DNA of 20,020 nt from Clostridium sp. CAG:964 (GTDB taxonomy: Bacteria; Bacillota; Clostridia; Oscillospirales; Acutalibacteraceae). Location of the stretch: NCBI GenBank assembly GCA_000435335.1, contig FR891342.1, forward strand, positions 103,840-123,859. Reading direction: 5' to 3'. The notes beneath the pieces are model-generated. The model saw only the letters and a program-made list of their open reading frames with translations. It did no database searches and was not told the origin of the DNA. Below, piece by piece: positions 15,393 to 20,020 of the stretch. The position numbers and the translations under genes are program-made. The first letter of the stretch is position 1, and the number at the start of each line of letters is the position of its first letter.

Positions 15393-15496
15393 CTGCTTAT
15401 TAAAGCATTATCCTTCTTATTTTAATTATCGAGGCAGTTTAATAAATGCTGCAGCCGCAGAAAAATTTCTGCCCGCCGTTAAAGCAGCCCATACTC

Positions 15497-16633
15497 TTAC
15501 TTTTTTAAGAATTTGCAAAAAACAGCACATAATTCACATATAACATAGCATAGACAAATTAAAAATATTATTGTCAGCCATAATGATACCGTAAACGTTC
15601 TTGAAAACAGATTTATAAGCAATGTATCTCCTGTTAAACTCAAAGAATTTACAGTTTTTGCATTATCAATAATCATATTTATATAATGCGAAATATCAAA
15701 AATATTATCATTTGGTATATACTTTGAAGGAATGAAAATGCTGAAATCGCAGATACTGAACACAACTAAAAGCAGAACAGGTATTCCGACAAAAACAAGC
15801 ACAAGCATAGCATATTTTACAGGTATACTTTTAAGTGATTTGTTAAAATAGTTTGTCTTAAGATTCTCTTTTATTTTGCAAAAAAGCTTTTTGCTAAGCC
15901 TATACCACAGCTTTAAAGCAATAATACAAGCTCCTATAAAAACCGCCAAATATGAAATATGTTCAAATGACGAGAGCGTTTGGTTTTTATCATTCAGATT
16001 AACCGAATAATACTGCGGCAAATCCATTTGCTCAACAATTGCCGCCGTATATGCCGAGTTGTCATATGCAATTGTATCAGCCGTGCGGACTACATATTTT
16101 TCAGCTGTTGTGTACGGAATATACACTCTTTGCTTGCTGTCTGATGATAGTTTATTTATAAAGCCTTCGTTTTCACATATTACACCGCAGATTGTGTATT
16201 GGCCGCCGTTAATATTAATCTTTTTGCCGGCAGCGTCTGTTGTAAAGTATAGCTTGAGGGCAAGCTGACTGCCGATTACTGCAACCTTGTCCTTGTTTTT
16301 TATGTTTTGTGCTGAAATATTTTTTCCGTTAATTTTCGCTTTATAAACGGTAAACCAATTTTCATTTACAAATACAGGTGTAACGGCTTCCTCCTTTTCA
16401 ATTGTTTCTTCCCCCTCGGAACAAAATGCTATACCATCATTGGAAATTCGGTTAAACAGCCATTCCATTTTAGAAATTGTCTTCGGACTCGCCCCTGCAT
16501 TTTTATTGTAATTTAATTGGGTAACATCAGGCAATTGTCCTTTTGCATTTTCAATAATTATAATATTCGCAATAAAAACGCTCACCGTCAGCAACAGCAG
16601 TAACAGAAACGAAACAATTTTTCTTTTGCTCAC
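15497..16633 (-). CDS. MacB-like ABC permease subunit (periplasmic-core domain plus four helices)
   Basis: A 378-residue membrane protein. One N-terminal helix (about 6-26) is followed by an extracytoplasmic domain to about 220 with the MacB periplasmic-core motif: KVAVIGSQLALKLYF, then AGKKININGGQYTICGVI (135-152). Three more helices follow (about 226-244, 272-296, 346-370). This is the topology of MacB/FtsX-type permeases, which work mechanically with an ATPase and often with an HlyD-like adaptor to export peptides, lipids or drugs. The helical part is poor in the usual FtsX sequence motifs, so it is a divergent member. Start is GTG 16633, overlapping the upstream stop as GTGA, with a strong AGGAGG site, so translation is coupled. 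No MacB-type ATPase is in the window. No clean terminator follows. Confidence 0.72.
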   Translation of the reverse strand: MSKRKIVSFLLLLLLTVSVFIANIIIIENAKGQLPDVTQLNYNKNAGASPKTISKMEWLFNRISNDGIAFCSEGEETIEKEEAVTPVFVNENWFTVYKAKINGKNISAQNIKNKDKVAVIGSQLALKLYFTTDAAGKKININGGQYTICGVICENEGFINKLSSDSKQRVYIPYTTAEKYVVRTADTIAYDNSAYTAAIVEQMDLPQYYSVNLNDKNQTLSSFEHISYLAVFIGACIIALKLWYRLSKKLFCKIKENLKTNYFNKSLKSIPVKYAMLVLVFVGIPVLLLVVFSICDFSIFIPSKYIPNDNIFDISHYINMIIDNAKTVNSLSLTGDTLLINLFSRTFTVSLWLTIIFLICLCYVICELCAVFCKFLKK

Positions 16634-17052
16634 ACTGTTTCCTCCTCAATATAAACACTTGAACCGTTTTCTATACTCTTGGTTGTTTTATATACAACTT
16701 GACTGTCGCCAAAAAGTGAGTTCGATGTCACCTCGCAATACAACTCGTCACTGTTACATATATCCACCGAAACCTCTTCAACTGTTGCATCACCGTTTTC
16801 GGTTTTATTTATAACAAATACTATTCCCGTATCGCCTGTCCCATCCACCGATGAAACAGGCAAAAGATAATGTGTTTTCATATCATTTGAACCTTCGGTA
16901 TCGTCAATTACACCTGTTTGAACCGAAACCACTTTGACCTTTGGAAGAAGCATATTATTGATTGTTTTTGAAAAATATGTAAGTAATGCAATCACAATAA
17001 AAAATACAATTGAAAATTTCAACACTACTCTCTTTAGCTTATCTTTTTTCAT
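16630..17052 (-). CDS. Miniature membrane-fusion (HlyD/RND adaptor)-like protein
   Basis: A 140-residue protein with one N-terminal membrane helix (about 9-30) and a beta-rich extracytoplasmic domain. KVKVVSVQTGVI after the helix resembles the first strand of adaptor proteins, and LPVSSVDGTGDTGIVFVINKTENG...VEEVSVDI resembles the membrane-proximal strands near the C-terminus of HlyD/MacA-like adaptors. The long alpha-helical hairpin and lipoyl halves are absent, so it is less than half the usual length. The ORF extends upstream to 17100, but the ATG at 17052 has a GAGAGG site and lies 13 bases behind the permease stop, so 17052 is preferred. It overlaps the MacB-like permease by four bases. 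The family call is tentative. Confidence 0.55.
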   Translation of the reverse strand: MKKDKLKRVVLKFSIVFFIVIALLTYFSKTINNMLLPKVKVVSVQTGVIDDTEGSNDMKTHYLLPVSSVDGTGDTGIVFVINKTENGDATVEEVSVDICNSDELYCEVTSNSLFGDSQVVYKTTKSIENGSSVYIEEETV

Positions 17053-17065
17053 AAAAGCCTCTCTC

Positions 17066-17902
17066 CTATCCTTTATCAGTTCCGACAAACGGCGAATCAA
17101 TATCCCTGTGTCCGTAAAGATAAATAAGCAATGCAGGAATCATAAACATAACACCGCAAGCAAATACAATTCCAAGGTCGGAGTTACTTATGTCGGACAA
17201 ACCAATCGAAAGCGGATACATAGCCTCATCATCAAAGTAGATAAGCGGCTGTTCCACAACATTCCAGTTGTCTATAAAGCAAAGCAGCACAAGGGTTATC
17301 AAACCGCCTTTAATCTGAGGCAAAATGATTTTTGTAAAAATTCTGAAATACGATGCTCCGTCAATGCGTGCGGCTTCAATAGATGATTCAGGAATATATT
17401 TTATACTTTGCCTTAGCAAACAAATTCCAAACGCTGAAAAAGTTCCGGGCAATATTACCGCAAAGAAATTATTCAGCAAATTCAAGTTGTCAAGCACAAT
17501 GTAGTTTGGTACAAGAGTCACCTGCAAGGGCAAAATTAAAAGCACTATGTAAATGAAAAAAAGCTTATCTCTAAAAGGGAACTTTAGCTTTGTAAAAGCA
17601 AATGCCGCAAGTGCAGACACCACAGTTTGTCCTATAACTGTCGGAAATGTAATTATTACCGAATTCCAAAATTTCAGCAAATACTCCGGGCGTCTGAAAA
17701 ACACTTGATAATACTGCTCAAGGGAGAACATATCCGGAATTAGATTAATTTCCTTATACTTTCCGTTTGTAAAGTTAAGCATTGATTCTACCTGTGAGCC
17801 TGACATAAACGAACAGGCAACCATATATATAACGGGAAAGAGGAAAATTGCCGTAATTAAAATTAAAAATACATATTTAATTATCTTTACTGTTTTTTTC
17901 AC
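17066..17902 (-). CDS. CUT1-family sugar ABC transporter permease (MalG-like)
   Basis: A 278-residue integral membrane subunit of a carbohydrate importer. The EAA loop that docks with the ATPase reads EAARIDGASYFRIFTKIILP (about 182-201), with the conserved Gly at its centre. Six helices are visible, the first after a short cytoplasmic MKKTVKIIKY-type start, then a long extracytoplasmic loop between helices 1 and 2, as usual for MalG-type subunits. It starts with GTG at 17902, after a GGGGGG purine block that begins directly behind the stop codon of the MalF-like gene. It is the third gene of the operon. The importer's ATPase is not in view; CUT1 systems of Firmicutes often share an MsmX-type ATPase encoded elsewhere. 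The sugar is unknown. Confidence 0.9.
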   Translation of the reverse strand: MKKTVKIIKYVFLILITAIFLFPVIYMVACSFMSGSQVESMLNFTNGKYKEINLIPDMFSLEQYYQVFFRRPEYLLKFWNSVIITFPTVIGQTVVSALAAFAFTKLKFPFRDKLFFIYIVLLILPLQVTLVPNYIVLDNLNLLNNFFAVILPGTFSAFGICLLRQSIKYIPESSIEAARIDGASYFRIFTKIILPQIKGGLITLVLLCFIDNWNVVEQPLIYFDDEAMYPLSIGLSDISNSDLGIVFACGVMFMIPALLIYLYGHRDIDSPFVGTDKG

Positions 17903-17914
17903 CTTACTGCCCCC

Positions 17915-18781
17915 CTATTCCACAAAGCTGTGCTTTCGCTCAAAAACAAAGAAAGCAAGCAACATAATTATCATAAACACTGACAAAATTATTGAGGCTG
18001 AGGACAATCTAGGATAATTAAGATTGTAATAATTGTTGTTAATAAAGTTTTGCAAAAAATAAACATTTGAATTTGGATAATCACCAAACAGTGCAAAAAT
18101 CTCACGGAAAATTTTAAATGAATAGATAAGCTCCATTAGGAATACAAAAAATGTTGTAGGCGTAATCATAGGTATAGTAATTCTTGTAACCAGCTTGTAA
18201 GCTCTTGCTCCGTCGAGCCTTGCACTTTCGTAAAGTGACCTAGGAACATTTGCAAGCCCTGCGGTAAACAAAATCACACAAAAGCCGCAATACTTCCATA
18301 CATAAATAAAAATAATCATTACCATTGACCATTCAGAATTAAAAAATTCTACAGTATTAATTCCTAACGAATTAAGTAATCCGTTTATTGCACCGTAATC
18401 ATCAAAAACCAATTGCCACACGCAAATCAGAGATGCAATCGGGACAACAACGGGAATAAGCAATGCGCTTCTGAAAAAAGAAGAAATTTTTTCAAAAGAA
18501 TTTAAAAATAAAGCTATCAAAAACGAAATCACCATTAACAACGGTATCGCCACAACCGTAAAAATTCCGGTGTTTTTAAGTGCAAGCAAAAAGGTATTGT
18601 TTTGAAAAAGCTGTATGTAATTTTCAATTCCCACAAAGCTGTTTCCTACATACAGACTTTTTATAAAACAAATAATGTACGGCACAATGTAGAATACCGC
18701 TATGCCTAAAAAAGACGGCAATATAAACAGATATGCCGCTATATGCTCTTTTTGTTTCCTTGTTAATTTAGATTTTCTCAT
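17915..18781 (-). CDS. CUT1-family sugar ABC transporter permease (MalF-like)
   Basis: A 288-residue integral membrane subunit. The N-terminal motif KEHIAAYLFILPSFLGIAVFYIVPY is typical of MalF/UgpA-type permeases, and the EAA loop reads ESARLDGARAYKLVTRITIP (about 186-205). Six helices are visible. It pairs with the MalG-like gene immediately downstream (12-base gap), and the solute-binding protein gene ends 9 bases upstream. AGGAA precedes the ATG at 18781. No feature distinguishes the sugar; the binding protein decides that. Confidence 0.9.
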   Translation of the reverse strand: MRKSKLTRKQKEHIAAYLFILPSFLGIAVFYIVPYIICFIKSLYVGNSFVGIENYIQLFQNNTFLLALKNTGIFTVVAIPLLMVISFLIALFLNSFEKISSFFRSALLIPVVVPIASLICVWQLVFDDYGAINGLLNSLGINTVEFFNSEWSMVMIIFIYVWKYCGFCVILFTAGLANVPRSLYESARLDGARAYKLVTRITIPMITPTTFFVFLMELIYSFKIFREIFALFGDYPNSNVYFLQNFINNNYYNLNYPRLSSASIILSVFMIIMLLAFFVFERKHSFVE

Positions 18782-18790
18782 AATTTATTC

Positions 18791-20020
18791 CTATTCAGTC
18801 AAATAAATTTCCGTTGCCGCCGAAAGCTGACGGATAAATTTTTCTTTTGAAATATCTCCGCTTAAATATTTATCTACAATATCACCAATTACTGTCGAAT
18901 TGTAATAGGTGGTTTTTAAATTTTTATAATTATATAAGGTACACCCGCTTATATCATCAATTATGCCCAAATAATCTTTCCAAAATATTGAATCCACATT
19001 TTCTGAAAATTCTTTTTCTTCTTCATCAAATTCTCCGTCTTCGTTGTAATCCCACTCCTCGTCAGTTTCAACTTCAACAGCATAGTCAAAAGCTTTATTA
19101 TTCACTGGCAGGGATATTTCATTTGTGCCTGAAAATCCCTTATCGCTCCTACTTCCGCACCAATATTCTTGAACATCCTCGCTTAAACAATATTCAATAA
19201 ATCTTAATACCTTATCTTTTTTATCTGAATTTTGATTTATAGCTATTCCGCACTCAACATAAGCTGTTATTTTGTTCTCATAGCTAAAATTTGGCAAAAT
19301 AGCAGGAGTTTTGTTTTGTAAAATAATATTGTAATAAGCTGTTTTTACACCTCCTATTGTACCGCCAAAAAGTAACTTAGGAGTAGACAATATACAACCA
19401 TTGTTTTCTGAATTATATAAATTATAATCTACATTCTCGTTGGTGTTATCATTATTTATCAACTTCTTAATATAATCTATATTTTTCAAAAAGCTATTGG
19501 TGTCAAAGTTTGTTGTTTTATTATCAAAATTTACATAGCTATCTATAAATGAATACAAAAAACTATAGTTATCACTTTCATTTCCAAAAAGCGAACAGGA
19601 AACTTTTTCTTGTGAAAGTTGTTTAGATAATTCTTTATAGGAAAAATCAGAAAAATTTAAATCATATTCTTTTAATTTTTCTTGAGTAGAAATAAATATA
19701 TTGGGACAATAGAAAAAAGGCACAAAATACCGTTTTCTGTTAACTATTCCCGATTCCATTACTTTTGTGTTACAATCATTAAAGTCGATATTAGAACCAT
19801 ATGTATTTATAAGCTCGTCAACATCCGCAAATGCGTGATTTTCAATAAGTTTTTCAAATGGCAATGGTTGATCTAACGAAATAATATCCGGTCCATCGCC
19901 TGACATAATTTCGGTTGATAACTGTGTTGACATTTCTTGTTCAGAATTAAATTTAACTACCTCAATTTGGAAAGACGGATTATTACTGTTTATGCAATAT
20001 TTATTATATTTTTCTATAAT
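18791..20020 (-). CDS. Extracellular solute-binding protein of a CUT1 sugar ABC importer, N-terminus outside window
   Basis: The frame is open to the right edge (about 410 codons visible), so the signal peptide and first strand are missing; the ATG at 19933 is internal. The visible start has the family pattern of a hydrophobic strand (FQIEVVKF), a Gln/Glu-rich helix, then MSGDGPDIISLD, the hallmark of family-1 binding proteins. Later FIEYCLSEDVQEYW is the usual C-lobe helix. Lys, Asn, Asp and Tyr are abundant. An insertion rich in acidic residues (nucleotides 19016-19051) gives the sequence DYNEDGEFDEEE, which fits a 12-residue EF-hand calcium loop. It should bind substrate outside the cell and deliver it to the two downstream permeases. 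The tail ends in SAATEIYLTE. Confidence 0.88.
   Translation of the reverse strand: MIEKYNKYCINSNNPSFQIEVVKFNSEQEMSTQLSTEIMSGDGPDIISLDQPLPFEKLIENHAFADVDELINTYGSNIDFNDCNTKVMESGIVNRKRYFVPFFYCPNIFISTQEKLKEYDLNFSDFSYKELSKQLSQEKVSCSLFGNESDNYSFLYSFIDSYVNFDNKTTNFDTNSFLKNIDYIKKLINNDNTNENVDYNLYNSENNGCILSTPKLLFGGTIGGVKTAYYNIILQNKTPAILPNFSYENKITAYVECGIAINQNSDKKDKVLRFIEYCLSEDVQEYWCGSRSDKGFSGTNEISLPVNNKAFDYAVEVETDEEWDYNEDGEFDEEEKEFSENVDSIFWKDYLGIIDDISGCTLYNYKNLKTTYYNSTVIGDIVDKYLSGDISKEKFIRQLSAATEIYLTE

Noticed and set aside
15430..15485. Hairpin-forming GC-rich stretch (GCAGAA/TTCTGC, GCTGC/GCAGC) downstream of the MacB-like gene
   Set aside because: Stems are short and no T run follows on the minus strand, so it is not supported as an intrinsic terminator.
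1..20020. tRNA, rRNA, riboswitch, CRISPR, IS or phage elements
   Set aside because: All intergenic stretches are below 300 bases; I found no cloverleaf, repeat array, transposase or riboswitch-like structure in them.

Overview
The window reads as chromosomal DNA of a low-GC, spore-former-related Firmicute, most likely a gut Clostridia of the Ruminococcaceae/Oscillospiraceae type. The grounds are SigA-type promoters (TTGACA/TTGAAA-N17-TATAAT, several with a TGn extended -10), strong purine-rich ribosome binding sites, AT-rich intergenic DNA, short operons, and families typical of that group: FakA (DAK2), YmdB, a DacF-type carboxypeptidase, DHHW/MBOAT pairs, DUF4358 lipoproteins, a clostridial SpoIIQ-like LytM protein and CUT1 sugar permeases. 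I assign no species. I saw no rRNA, tRNA, CRISPR array, phage or IS element.

Layout. (1) 2-379 is the C-terminal end of a cation diffusion facilitator, closed by a bidirectional terminator that faces a minus-strand D-Ala-D-Ala carboxypeptidase (484-1629). (2) 1885-4438, plus strand: YmdB-type phosphodiesterase and the fatty-acid kinase FakA, each with its own good SigA promoter, then a long bidirectional terminator. (3) 4564-8198, minus strand: two related DUF4358 lipoproteins, an MBOAT O-acyltransferase and a DHHW/AlgX-like partner behind a near-consensus promoter. This looks like a machine that acylates a cell-surface polymer. (4) 8356-9357, minus: an M23 peptidase with a complete active site. 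(5) 9489-11625, plus: RlmA-type 23S rRNA methyltransferase, HD-domain phosphohydrolase and cytidylate-kinase-like protein. (6) 11891-13459, plus: a bicistron of a very small protein-kinase-fold protein and a macro-domain protein with an altered nucleotide-binding loop and a helical C-terminal domain. (7) 13682-14443: a SpoIIQ-like membrane-anchored LytM protein with a possible forespore promoter. (8) 14620-15303, minus: a polytopic membrane protein of unknown function. (9) 15497-20020, minus, running off the right edge: solute-binding protein, two CUT1 sugar permeases, a miniature membrane-fusion-like protein and a MacB-like permease. This last block is visibly more AT-rich.

The cell envelope is the common theme: peptidoglycan trimming (DacF, M23), polymer O-acylation (MBOAT/DHHW), lipid precursor entry (FakA), engulfment (SpoIIQ-like) and transport. 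The two parts that most deserve attention are the kinase/macro-domain pair and the right-hand operon, which joins sugar-importer genes to pieces of a MacB-type exporter without any ATPase in view.
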